Assembly: GCA_902785755.1 (NCBI GenBank)
Contig: CACZZO010000015.1
Coordinates: 1-64,000, forward strand
Reading direction: 5' to 3'
Length of the DNA stretch: 64,000 nucleotides
Origin: an uncultured Bacteroidia bacterium
GTDB taxonomy: Bacteria; Bacteroidota; Bacteroidia; Bacteroidales; F082
The notes under the pieces are model-generated. The model had not been told where the DNA came from and did no database searches. It worked only from the letters and a program-made list of their open reading frames with translations. The position numbers and the translations under genes were made by a program. Below, in pieces: positions 9,156 to 17,059 of this stretch. The first letter of the stretch is position 1. Every line of letters begins with the position of its first letter.

Positions 9156-12100
9156 TCAATTCATACCCTTCATCACCTCCAACAAACTGCCATACGAATC
9201 CACGCAACCATATCTCACCCGACTGGTTGAGACATTGTTAAATAGCTTCTTCGCGCAATCTATTTTAGCTTTTTCCACGCCTTTCAGTTGCATGGAATCC
9301 ATCGAGCCTTTAGTTTCGGCGATGAAGAACACATGCTTGATGCCCATGTTGTCGTTGAAAGCGATGGCCCAGTCGGGAGCATAGTTGCCTACTGGTGTCG
9401 GGATTTGGAAGGACCTCGGCAGTTTGGCATAGACGCACACTTCTTCCGCTTTATCCAAATCTTCAGCAAACTCTCGCTCACCTTGACTATCAGGAAACAC
9501 GTAGTCAAGAATGTGTTTTTGTGCAGGATAAGCCTTATCCACCGTTTGGCGACTCTTCTCCTTGGTGAAGATGTCGGAATCGTATTGGTTTTCAGTGCGG
9601 TTATAGCTGATGTGTTCCACAATCATCGTGGCTTTCTGTTCGCGGATGATATGGCTTACCTTGCGGATGAACTCTTCGGGGTTGTTCTTGAACATGTACA
9701 GCTTCGACCGCTGAATGCCCTTCAGAATGCGAGTGACCGTGCGGCGGGTTAGCGTGGCTGCTTTGGCGATGTCGCCCACCAAGTCGTAAGGTACATTGCT
9801 GGTTGACACATCACGCATCTCTTTTGTACGGGTGCTTTGCTCACCGGTGAAGTCCAGTTCATCATCGCCTTGTGTGCCTGTGGTCACCACATACTTGAGC
9901 TGCGTGACATTCAATTCGCTGTTGATGGCAACAATGGCTTTCTGAATCAGTTCTTCGCTGTCGTAATGCACCGTATAGACATAGCGATGGTTGATTTCGT
10001 TCCATAAGGCTTTGAATTCCTTCTTCTCGGCATTGTCGTTCAAGCGCTCGTTCACCACTTCTGCCTTGCTGTTGGCATCTTCCACCATGTCTTCCAAAGC
10101 GGCAGGATCAAAGATACTTTGAATGAGTTTATGCACCTGCTCTTCAATGGGTTGCAGTTTTTTGCTCATCGGGGCCAAAGTACCCTTATCCATGTCAGTG
10201 TGATAGTCTTGCAGGACATTACCTTTCTCATCGATATAGTCGTTTTCATACAGATAGGTGACGATGCTGGCAGCCTCTTGTTCCGAAATGGTGTGTTTCT
10301 CCTCGCCCACTTTGACGGTGATGCCCTTGAAGTAATCCACCGTGGCTTGTGTTGGGCGTTCGCGAAGCGTGTCTTTGGTTTCCTTCTGCAAGGCCTCGAC
10401 GAAAGTACTGTAGTTCTCGTTGGCAATGACAGTCAGTTTGTTGGTGTCGTGAACGGCATCGCCCAAGCGTTCCTTGTCCATGCGGTTGCCGTCGTTATCG
10501 ACGCATATACGCAGACCGCGCCCCACCTCCTGACGTTTGGCGGTGCTGGAATTGGCGTGACGCAACGTGCAGATTTGGAACACGTTGGGATTGTCCCAAC
10601 CTTCGCGCAAGGCAGAATGGGAGAAGATGAAACGCGTCGGCTCGTCAAAACTCAACAGACGTTCCTTGTTCTTCAGAATCAAGTCGTAGGCTGAAATATC
10701 ATCCGAAGTGTCTTTTCCTCGTTTCACCTCGCTATCGACTGAATGGCCTTTCTTGTCGATGGAGAAATAGCCGTTGTGCACTTCGGCTGCCGAGAAACGA
10801 CGCAGGTATTGCTGATAGTCATCTTCAAACAATGTCAGATTCTCATTCAGGAAACGATTGTATTCATCCTCAAACATCTTCCACAACGGACCAGGCACTT
10901 CGTTCCCCTCGTCGTCGTAGCTTTTGTAGTTAGCCACTTCGTCAATAAAGAACAGCGAAAGGCTCTTGATGCCTTGCTGGAACAAAGCCCGCTCCTTCTC
11001 AAAATGCGACTTGATGGTCTCCCTGACTTGAATCAGTTGAATGGCTTTCTCGCTGACATCGCCCATCACCTCACCTTGACGCAACGATTGGCCGTTTTGG
11101 AAATGGATGGTATTAGTTTGAGGAATGATTTCCGTAATCACAAAATCCTTGTAGGCTGGAAGTTGCGAAACGGCAAACAGTGAATCGCCTTGCTCGAACT
11201 TGCAGAGTTGTCGGCGGGTAGCAGCAGCACCTTTCACCTCGATTTCCAACTTGACCACGGGGGCATGGTTCTTCGAAAGGATGATGCTGTCGAAATAGAT
11301 GTAACTCTGCGTACCCAACAGGTTCTGCACAGTGATTCCCTTCACCTGGATTTTCTTCACCAATCGTTGCTTGTAGGCATCATAGGCATCAAGCGCATAG
11401 ATGCAGTTGTGAGAGGTCTTGTGGGTGGCGGAATAGTTCAGCACAAATAACGGCTTGAAGTTCTTCAAGGCCCTTTGCGTGGCTTCGCCCTCCATCTTCT
11501 GCGGCTCGTCCATAATGATAATGGGACGGTTGGCGGCAATCACGTCGATGGGACGACGGCTTTGGAAATCGTCGCGCTTGGAGTAGATGATACGTGCCTC
11601 CTTGTTGGCCGCGCCTTCCTTAAACGAGGTGTTGAACGCCTGCACATTAATAATCATCACATTGATGCTGGCGTCGCTGCTGAACGAGTCGATTTGGGTA
11701 AGGTTGGCGCTGTTGTAAATGAAATAGCGGGCTTTCTTGCCGTAGAGCTCCATGAAATGCTCCTCCAACATGGTGAAGCTTTTATAGACGCCTTCGCGAA
11801 TGGCGATGCTGGGTACCACCACGATGAACTTCGACCAGCCGAAGCGTTTGTTCATCTCGAACATGGTCTTGATATAGACGTAGGTCTTGCCCGTGCCCGT
11901 CTCCATCTCCACATCCAACGAGCAGGCGCCGAGGCCGTTGGTGGCCGCTAAGGACTTGCTCAGCGGGATGTCGTTCTGCACCTGCTGATGGTGGATGTTC
12001 TCCAACAGCTGGCTGGCGTTGAGTTCCACATCGGCATTGCGGTAGCCCACATACTCCTCCTCAAACTCGGCCTTCAACTGTTGCTTCTGCTTGCCCAAGT

Positions 12101-12206
12101 CGCGGCGGTACTGCGCGTTGGTCTTCGAGGGTTGCCCCGCGAACACGCTCACCGTGCTTTCCACCGCATCGGTCTGGTATTGCTGTATTTTGAATTTGAA
12201 TTTCAT
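9156..12206 (-). CDS. Type III restriction Res subunit (DEAD ATPase/nuclease)
   Basis: 1016 residues from ATG 12206 (MKFKFKIQQYQTDAVE); a longer frame starts at 12245 but would overlap the Fic gene. It has SF2 helicase motifs: METGTGKT (about 101-108), IIIMDEPQKM, NYSATHK, EGWDNPNVFQICTLRH and QEVGRGLRI. The C-terminus carries a PD-(D/E)xK nuclease signature (APDWAIAF, then FFIAETKGS). With Mod it would translocate on and cut DNA lacking the host methyl mark; in the Hma reading it is the ATPase member. It is the last gene of the 13-kb minus-strand island, 5 bases after Fic. All catalytic motifs look intact. Confidence 0.92.
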   Translation of the reverse strand: MKFKFKIQQYQTDAVESTVSVFAGQPSKTNAQYRRDLGKQKQQLKAEFEEEYVGYRNADVELNASQLLENIHHQQVQNDIPLSKSLAATNGLGACSLDVEMETGTGKTYVYIKTMFEMNKRFGWSKFIVVVPSIAIREGVYKSFTMLEEHFMELYGKKARYFIYNSANLTQIDSFSSDASINVMIINVQAFNTSFKEGAANKEARIIYSKRDDFQSRRPIDVIAANRPIIIMDEPQKMEGEATQRALKNFKPLFVLNYSATHKTSHNCIYALDAYDAYKQRLVKKIQVKGITVQNLLGTQSYIYFDSIILSKNHAPVVKLEIEVKGAAATRRQLCKFEQGDSLFAVSQLPAYKDFVITEIIPQTNTIHFQNGQSLRQGEVMGDVSEKAIQLIQVRETIKSHFEKERALFQQGIKSLSLFFIDEVANYKSYDDEGNEVPGPLWKMFEDEYNRFLNENLTLFEDDYQQYLRRFSAAEVHNGYFSIDKKGHSVDSEVKRGKDTSDDISAYDLILKNKERLLSFDEPTRFIFSHSALREGWDNPNVFQICTLRHANSSTAKRQEVGRGLRICVDNDGNRMDKERLGDAVHDTNKLTVIANENYSTFVEALQKETKDTLRERPTQATVDYFKGITVKVGEEKHTISEQEAASIVTYLYENDYIDEKGNVLQDYHTDMDKGTLAPMSKKLQPIEEQVHKLIQSIFDPAALEDMVEDANSKAEVVNERLNDNAEKKEFKALWNEINHRYVYTVHYDSEELIQKAIVAINSELNVTQLKYVVTTGTQGDDELDFTGEQSTRTKEMRDVSTSNVPYDLVGDIAKAATLTRRTVTRILKGIQRSKLYMFKNNPEEFIRKVSHIIREQKATMIVEHISYNRTENQYDSDIFTKEKSRQTVDKAYPAQKHILDYVFPDSQGEREFAEDLDKAEEVCVYAKLPRSFQIPTPVGNYAPDWAIAFNDNMGIKHVFFIAETKGSMDSMQLKGVEKAKIDCAKKLFNNVSTSRVRYGCVDSYGSLLEVMKGMN

Positions 12207-12211
12207 AACAA

Positions 12212-13288
12212 CTACTTTATGACTGACGTGGCCAATACAAGCCACGATTTGTCTGTATCGCGACGTTGGATATAGCCTTTCTCCACCATGCCATCCATCA
12301 ATTTCCGTATGGCCGACACATTGATACCAATTTTTTCAGCGATACTTGGGTAGGTGGCGTAGGGGTCGTTGTTTAGTATTCCAAGAATCTTTGCCGCATT
12401 GGGTGTCTTAAACGATAGCATCTCGCCATCGTACCACCACACAGTTTCGTCTTTGTTTTCAACAAATGCGATATTATATGCCAGTTCGTCCTCCACCAAT
12501 TTTGTGAAATATTTTACGAAATGCTTTATCTTGGTAAGGCTTGCATGAGCTCCCTCGGAAGGCACCGACCCTACCACTATATCTGTCTTATGCAATGCCT
12601 CCAGATAGTCCTGTTTTTTTCTGCTCCTCACCACAATCATAGGCCATCCATGACGCGCCAGAATGTAGTTAACCATCAGTCGGGCGATTCTTCCGTTGCC
12701 ATCCTCAAACGGGTGAATACGGATATAGCGATAATGAAACAATGCGGCCAGCTCCACCACCGAATATTTCCTGGACTGCTCGGCATCGTTATACCAATTG
12801 ACAAGGTCTGACATCAGTGCAGGAGTCTCTTCTGGCGAGGCATACTCGAAGCGGTCTCCATATCGGGTGATTACGCTATTGGGACGCGTCTTATACTGAC
12901 CAGCATGTATCACATAACTGGTCTGCTGTCCGCCTGGCAGATTGCGATATACGGTGTAGTCCTCGCGTAAAAGCGTCTTATGGAGCGTACGGATGAAATG
13001 CTGGGTCATTGGCATATTACCCTCCTTTACTGCTTGGCTCATCATTTCCAGCCCTACCTGACTGGCCTTCATCTCCGTGAAATCCTGAAGATGACCCTCA
13101 CCGCTTACTGCGCCAAACATCAACAAAAGCTCCGTCTGTCCGTAGGTTAGCGTATTGCCTTCAATATGATTGCTGTTGTAGTTATACTCAACAGTAAAAC
13201 GCCGACTCAAGCTACTTTGCTGTGTTTCGCTTAAAGGCTGAAGCGACTCCCAGCGTTCAAACAATTCGGTCAGTTTTTCTTTTGCCAT
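12212..13288 (-). CDS. Fic-domain protein (probable AMP transferase) with N-terminal inhibitory motif
   Basis: 358 residues. The active-site motif HPFEDGNGRIAR (from His192) is complete. SNHIEG at 39-44 fits the (S/T)xxxE(G/N) inhibitory helix, placing it in the class where the inhibitory segment is N-terminal in the same chain. The C-terminus (about 290-358) has a winged-helix look (YPSIAEKIGINVSAIRKLMD), so it may bind DNA or regulate itself. Fic proteins typically transfer AMP to a Tyr, Thr or Ser of a target. Lying between mod and res, it could modify a partner, guard the system or act as a toxin; the sequence does not decide this. It stops 5 bases before the res start. Confidence 0.92.
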   Translation of the reverse strand: MAKEKLTELFERWESLQPLSETQQSSLSRRFTVEYNYNSNHIEGNTLTYGQTELLLMFGAVSGEGHLQDFTEMKASQVGLEMMSQAVKEGNMPMTQHFIRTLHKTLLREDYTVYRNLPGGQQTSYVIHAGQYKTRPNSVITRYGDRFEYASPEETPALMSDLVNWYNDAEQSRKYSVVELAALFHYRYIRIHPFEDGNGRIARLMVNYILARHGWPMIVVRSRKKQDYLEALHKTDIVVGSVPSEGAHASLTKIKHFVKYFTKLVEDELAYNIAFVENKDETVWWYDGEMLSFKTPNAAKILGILNNDPYATYPSIAEKIGINVSAIRKLMDGMVEKGYIQRRDTDKSWLVLATSVIK

Positions 13289-13325
13289 ATTTCAAACTAT
13301 CTAAAAAATTCAAAAAACACCTTGC

Positions 13326-13346
13326 AAGGTGGCAGCCTGCCACCTT
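13326..13346. repeat. GGTGGCA/TGCCACC palindrome upstream of fic
   Basis: AAGGTGGCA-GCC-TGCCACCTT is a perfect 9-bp inverted repeat about 40 bases upstream of the fic ATG. It could be an operator or part of a terminator. It has no T-tract on either side. Confidence 0.5.
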
Positions 13347-13423
13347 AAAGCGGCAAAATTAGATTTTTTTCCTTGAATTGAACGCATCTCTTTATTTTCT
13401 TTGTTGCTTTTCATGATTTTTCA

Positions 13424-13475
13424 AAAAATGTTGGCAGAAAGGTTGCATCATTACAACCTTTCTGCCAACATTTTT
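13424..13475. terminator. Perfect 22-bp hairpin overlapping the mod stop codon
   Basis: The arms 13424-13445 and 13454-13475 are exactly complementary (core TTGGCAGAAAGGTTG) around an 8-base loop, with A/T runs at both ends. The right arm includes two bases of the mod stop codon. In either direction it would make a terminator-like RNA, so fic and res may be partly uncoupled from mod transcription. Confidence 0.7.
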
Positions 13476-15366
13476 ACAATATCTTCCTTACCGTCTCCTT
13501 ACTATACTCCTCCCAAATCTGCTCAAAGTTGTCCGCCACATTGTCCGTGGCGAGGCTGCTGTCGCGGAGGACGAAGTAGTAGGGATGCTGGCGGGCGATT
13601 TCGGTGATGGTGGTCTCGTTCACGTCCTTGTCGAAGCAGGCCATGAGGTAGTTGTCGGCGACGCTCCATACGGTCTTGCCCGCGATTTCGCGTTGCTCTA
13701 TCTTGGCCGAAAGCTCGATGCCCAGCTCTATCATGGCTTGGAAAAGCAGGTCCTCGTCGGTGCGGTCAGGCTTGATATTGTCCTCGAAGAGCAGGTTCTC
13801 GTTGAACTGCTCGGGCGAGTAATACACATCCTGCATGTTGGAGCTGTCGAGCTTCAGCACGCGGAAACCGATGTCCAAGGGCCTGGCCTCTGAGCCTGTC
13901 GAAGAGCCAGCAAACAAACCTTCTTCCATCCGTTTCTTTTCTTGATCTTCAACGATTTTCTTGCCTGCACGGCGGATGCGCTCCTTGCCGATTTCGCAGA
14001 TGTTTTTGTAGCCAGCCTTGTAGGCTTCGCTCTTCTCATCCGTTGCTTCTGGCAGTTGCACCATAATGAACTTACGGTTGCCGCCATCCTCTGCATTGAG
14101 TTGCATGACGGCGTGGGCAGTTGTGGCGGAACCGGAGAAGAAGTCGAGGATGATAGAATTATTATACATTGCAACTTTTATCATCTTTTTGATTAGTCCA
14201 GTAGGTTTGGGGGTATCAAATGCATTTTCTCCAAATATCTGTAAAATATCCTTTTTCCCTTCTTTATTTGTTGCCACATCGTCCCAATAATTTGAAATAG
14301 GCTGTCCTTTGCTTTCCGATATATACATCACCCTCTGTGGTATTCCACATTTATCTTTGCCGAAATAGACTTTACCTTCCTCAAATAGTTTTAAATAGCT
14401 TTTTTCTGGCCAAGCCCACAAACGGGTATGTTTTACACCTGTTGGTGTTGTAATTGTATAGGTGTATCCACCACCATTCAACCCTTTCGAAACGGTTAAT
14501 GGAACTGGTCTCCATTTTCCAAGGGGAAACTCTTCTGTAGGATCGTTATATGACTTTGCCACATAGTCATCTGATAAAGGTTCTAATGCTAAAGTCGTGT
14601 TTAATCTACCGTAACATAATATGTATTCACCTTGAATTGCAACATTATTTGAATCATTAGAGATTTCCTTCTTTCGCTTCCATGCAATTTGTGCAATAAA
14701 ATTACTTTCTCCAAAGACTTCATCACAAACTTTTTTCAAATTCTCCACCTCATTATCATCAATCGAAATAAATATCACCCCATCCTCACTCAGCAAGTCC
14801 TTGGCCACTTTCAGGCGAGGGTAAATCATATTGAGCCAGTCGGTGTGGAAGCGGCCGTTGCTCTCGGTGTTGGCCACTAGGCGGTTGCCCTCTTCGTCCT
14901 CCTGCCCGCTGTTGTGGACATAGTCGCCGGCGGTCTGGGCGAAGTCGTCGTTATACACAAAGTCGTTGCCTGTGTTGTAAGGCGGGTCAATGTAAATCAT
15001 CTTCACCTTGCCGAGGTAGTTCTCGCGCAGCAGCTTCAGTACCTGCAAGTTGTCGCCCTCAATGTAGAGGTTTTGCGTTGTGTCGAAGTTCACGCTTTCC
15101 TCTCGGCAGGGACGCAATGTGTCGGTAGTCGGGGCGTTGGCCAGTCGGATGGCGTTGCGCTTGTCGGGCCAAGTGAACTGGTAGCGTTCCTCGGGGCCTT
15201 CCACGATGTTTTTCGAGAGTTCCTGCCGCAGCTGGTCGAAGTCAATGGCCACTTCCGGCTTCCCATTCTCGTCGAGCCGCTCGGTGAGGCAGTTGGGGAA
15301 GAGTTCGGCTATGCGCTTTATGTTTTCGTCCACGATGTTGTGGGTTTGGAGTTTTAGTTTGTCCAT
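13474..15366 (-). CDS. Type III restriction-modification DNA methyltransferase (Mod)
   Basis: 630 residues, beta-class N6-adenine methyltransferase order: DPPYNTG at 127-133 (motif IV), then the target-recognition region, then FFSGSATTAHAV from about 409 (SAM-binding motif I). It would methylate one strand of a short asymmetric site and set specificity for Res. The middle of the gene, about residues 220-400, is far richer in A/T than both flanks (for example 18 of 60 G/C at 14341-14400 against 39 of 60 at 15121-15180), suggesting an exchanged recognition domain. Residues 486-495 (AGSSTGSEAR) come from an inserted dispersed repeat shared with the C10 protease gene. No simple-sequence tract for phase variation is visible. 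Confidence 0.93.
   Translation of the reverse strand: MDKLKLQTHNIVDENIKRIAELFPNCLTERLDENGKPEVAIDFDQLRQELSKNIVEGPEERYQFTWPDKRNAIRLANAPTTDTLRPCREESVNFDTTQNLYIEGDNLQVLKLLRENYLGKVKMIYIDPPYNTGNDFVYNDDFAQTAGDYVHNSGQEDEEGNRLVANTESNGRFHTDWLNMIYPRLKVAKDLLSEDGVIFISIDDNEVENLKKVCDEVFGESNFIAQIAWKRKKEISNDSNNVAIQGEYILCYGRLNTTLALEPLSDDYVAKSYNDPTEEFPLGKWRPVPLTVSKGLNGGGYTYTITTPTGVKHTRLWAWPEKSYLKLFEEGKVYFGKDKCGIPQRVMYISESKGQPISNYWDDVATNKEGKKDILQIFGENAFDTPKPTGLIKKMIKVAMYNNSIILDFFSGSATTAHAVMQLNAEDGGNRKFIMVQLPEATDEKSEAYKAGYKNICEIGKERIRRAGKKIVEDQEKKRMEEGLFAGSSTGSEARPLDIGFRVLKLDSSNMQDVYYSPEQFNENLLFEDNIKPDRTDEDLLFQAMIELGIELSAKIEQREIAGKTVWSVADNYLMACFDKDVNETTITEIARQHPYYFVLRDSSLATDNVADNFEQIWEEYSKETVRKIL
13890..13911. 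repeat. 22-base dispersed repeat inside mod
   Basis: CTGAGCCTGTCGAAGAGCCA.. matches 60902-60923 at 20 of 22 bases. It is in frame in mod, read on the opposite strand from the copy in the C10 protease gene. The motif TTCGACAGGCTCAG is, from memory, a common dispersed element in many genomes. Confidence 0.7.
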
Positions 15367-15410
15367 ATTGTTATTATTGAAACTTCAAAAACAATCGTTA
15401 AGGATGTTAC

Positions 15411-15770
15411 TTATCCATAGATAAAGTTATCGGACTTCTTATCATCCAAGACAAGGGGCAAAGAGAATCTAACCCTACTTATTGATTGATTTTCGGTGCT
15501 TTTGCTCGTTTCAATGCCACCATGAAGAATTTGAGCCACCTTGATACCTCCACCACCTTTTGTTCCATCGGTTTCTGAGGCGGTTACAGCTACATCAAAA
15601 TTAACTTCTACAGCGTTAATATAATTATGGTCAATCAATATACCTCCCGAACTGTTTTTGATTGCATGGGAAGTTACATGTGCATGTTTCTCAGCCAATA
15701 CGGAATTAGCTTCTTCAACTCCTTGAACAATCTGAATCAAGGTTTCTTTGGTGAATTCTTTTAGATCCAT
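15411..15770 (-). CDS. Small beta-rich protein embedded in the defence island (trypco2-like pattern)
   Basis: 119 residues from ATG 15770 (MDLKEFTKETLIQIVQGVEE). A short N-terminal helix is followed by a beta-rich body: VEVNFDVAVTASETDG, a GGGG turn, then SRVRFSLPLVLDD. The alternation 'EV.FDVAVT...GG...S..SRV.F..P' resembles small trypsin-co-occurring-type proteins (trypco2) and related families of about 100-120 residues, but I cannot confirm the family. No catalytic or membrane segment is seen. It stops 44 bases before mod starts and is preceded by a two-TM protein 12 bases away, so the pair looks like a unit. A sensor or adaptor role is speculation. Confidence 0.6.
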   Translation of the reverse strand: MDLKEFTKETLIQIVQGVEEANSVLAEKHAHVTSHAIKNSSGGILIDHNYINAVEVNFDVAVTASETDGTKGGGGIKVAQILHGGIETSKSTENQSISRVRFSLPLVLDDKKSDNFIYG

Positions 15771-15782
15771 AATCAAAATGTA

Positions 15783-16430
15783 TTAGTTTTTCGAAACACT
15801 TTCGTTTTTGATAGTTTGAATATTCTTTTTAATATCATTGAGTAGTCCATGGTGCAAAGACATAATTTCATCATAATGTTCAATGCTCTTTGGCACCTCT
15901 AAAATAGAGAGTTCGTTATATGTATCCTCCAAAAAATTTTCATCGGCACTAGGAATAATACTATTAGCTATTTCAACAAGTCGTTGATATCTTTTTAGCA
16001 AGACAGAACCTTTCATTGAACTCCAATCATCTAAAATGATAGAAATCACCCAAGATTCAAACTCAATTGCAAGATTGTTGTTTTTTTTGGCCGTCAATGC
16101 CATTAAAGACAAAGCGTTTCCTAGACCCAAACGAGTGTTGTACATTTCGACAGAAAAAGCTTTGCGTTGATATTCGAGTTCTTTTCTTTCTTCTTCAATA
16201 GTTTTAATGCTGGTTTGCATTTTTCTTAATTCAAGATGATTGACAATTTGAACACCAACAATAATTGTTGCACATACGCCAATAAATGTTGCCATCACAC
16301 CAATAAAAGCATCAGTTGTCAATACACCATTGTTTTTCCAATTACCCCAAAACGTAAGTGCTATGCACATCAGTGCCGAGGCAATGCAAATAGTGATTAT
16401 TACTGTATTTCTAGACTTTGTTTTGTTCAT
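15783..16430 (-). CDS. Two-TM membrane protein with coiled coil, embedded in the defence island
   Basis: 215 residues. There are two hydrophobic segments at about 10-28 (VIITICIASALMCIALTF) and 41-62 (AFIGVMATFIGVCATIIVGV). A coiled coil follows at about 68-95 (LELRKMQTSIKTIEEERKEL), then a helical cytoplasmic domain to the end. I do not recognise the family. Two closely spaced TM helices with a long cytoplasmic part are usual for membrane effectors of abortive-infection systems, which is an inference. It lies between rloB (17 bases upstream) and the small beta-rich gene (12 bases downstream). Its composition is A/T-rich like the ATPase/RloB pair and unlike the GC-richer core genes. Confidence 0.7.
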   Translation of the reverse strand: MNKTKSRNTVIITICIASALMCIALTFWGNWKNNGVLTTDAFIGVMATFIGVCATIIVGVQIVNHLELRKMQTSIKTIEEERKELEYQRKAFSVEMYNTRLGLGNALSLMALTAKKNNNLAIEFESWVISIILDDWSSMKGSVLLKRYQRLVEIANSIIPSADENFLEDTYNELSILEVPKSIEHYDEIMSLHHGLLNDIKKNIQTIKNESVSKN

Positions 16431-16447
16431 TTACTTTGTTGGTATTA

Positions 16448-17059
16448 TTATTCTGCCTTAATTCCTAATGCCTCAAACAGTTCTGCCATCTGAGAGTATG
16501 TATAATCTCTTCCTGTTTCCTCTTTTTCCTTCATGGATTTCGCTGCATTATAAAGGGCTTTCTTTAAATCACCTCCTGTTTTCTCGAAATACTGGTGAAG
16601 CGAGTGCTTTTTGAAAAACTCTTCTGTTTTCTCATAAACACATTTTTTGTTCAATGCTTGAAGCAACTCTGGTTGATTTTGGAAACATCGGGTTGTATAT
16701 GCAAAATAAAACAAGAAAAAGATTTCGGTACAACGTTCATTTTCGATGAAACGGATTTCATATTGATAATCGGACTTCTTTATTTCATGAACGCCGTTCA
16801 TGCGATTCTTGAATTTTTCATATTCATGTTTTTCCTTCCCTTCTTTTTTGTTGTCCATGTCAATAACACATATTATTAAAGAATAGCCTGCATCTATTGC
16901 TTTATCTATCTCTTGCTCAAGATAGTCCAAACCCGTTGAATGCTTGGGGAATGTTGGCTTTATTGTAAGTTGTCTGAAATCATCTTTCAGCGAATTGAAA
17001 TAATAGTATTCCGTAATCGCCTCTCCAATCACCAAAATAGAATCTTTAATCTTCTTCAT
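16448..17059 (-). CDS. RloB-like TOPRIM-type protein
   Basis: 203 residues from ATG 17059 (MKKIKDSILVIGEAITEYYY). The first motif (VIGEAITEYYYF, Glu13 and Glu17) and the second (IICVIDMDNKK, Asp67 and Asp69) fit the acidic residues of RloB and TOPRIM-like nucleases; the first motif reads GEAITE where EGxxTE is usual. It would be the nuclease or effector controlled by the upstream ATPase, as in other ATPase-TOPRIM defence pairs (OLD, PARIS). Its start overlaps the ATPase stop by 14 bases, so translation is probably coupled. An upstream TTG in frame (17068) is a weaker start. Confidence 0.75.
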   Translation of the reverse strand: MKKIKDSILVIGEAITEYYYFNSLKDDFRQLTIKPTFPKHSTGLDYLEQEIDKAIDAGYSLIICVIDMDNKKEGKEKHEYEKFKNRMNGVHEIKKSDYQYEIRFIENERCTEIFFLFYFAYTTRCFQNQPELLQALNKKCVYEKTEEFFKKHSLHQYFEKTGGDLKKALYNAAKSMKEKEETGRDYTYSQMAELFEALGIKAE

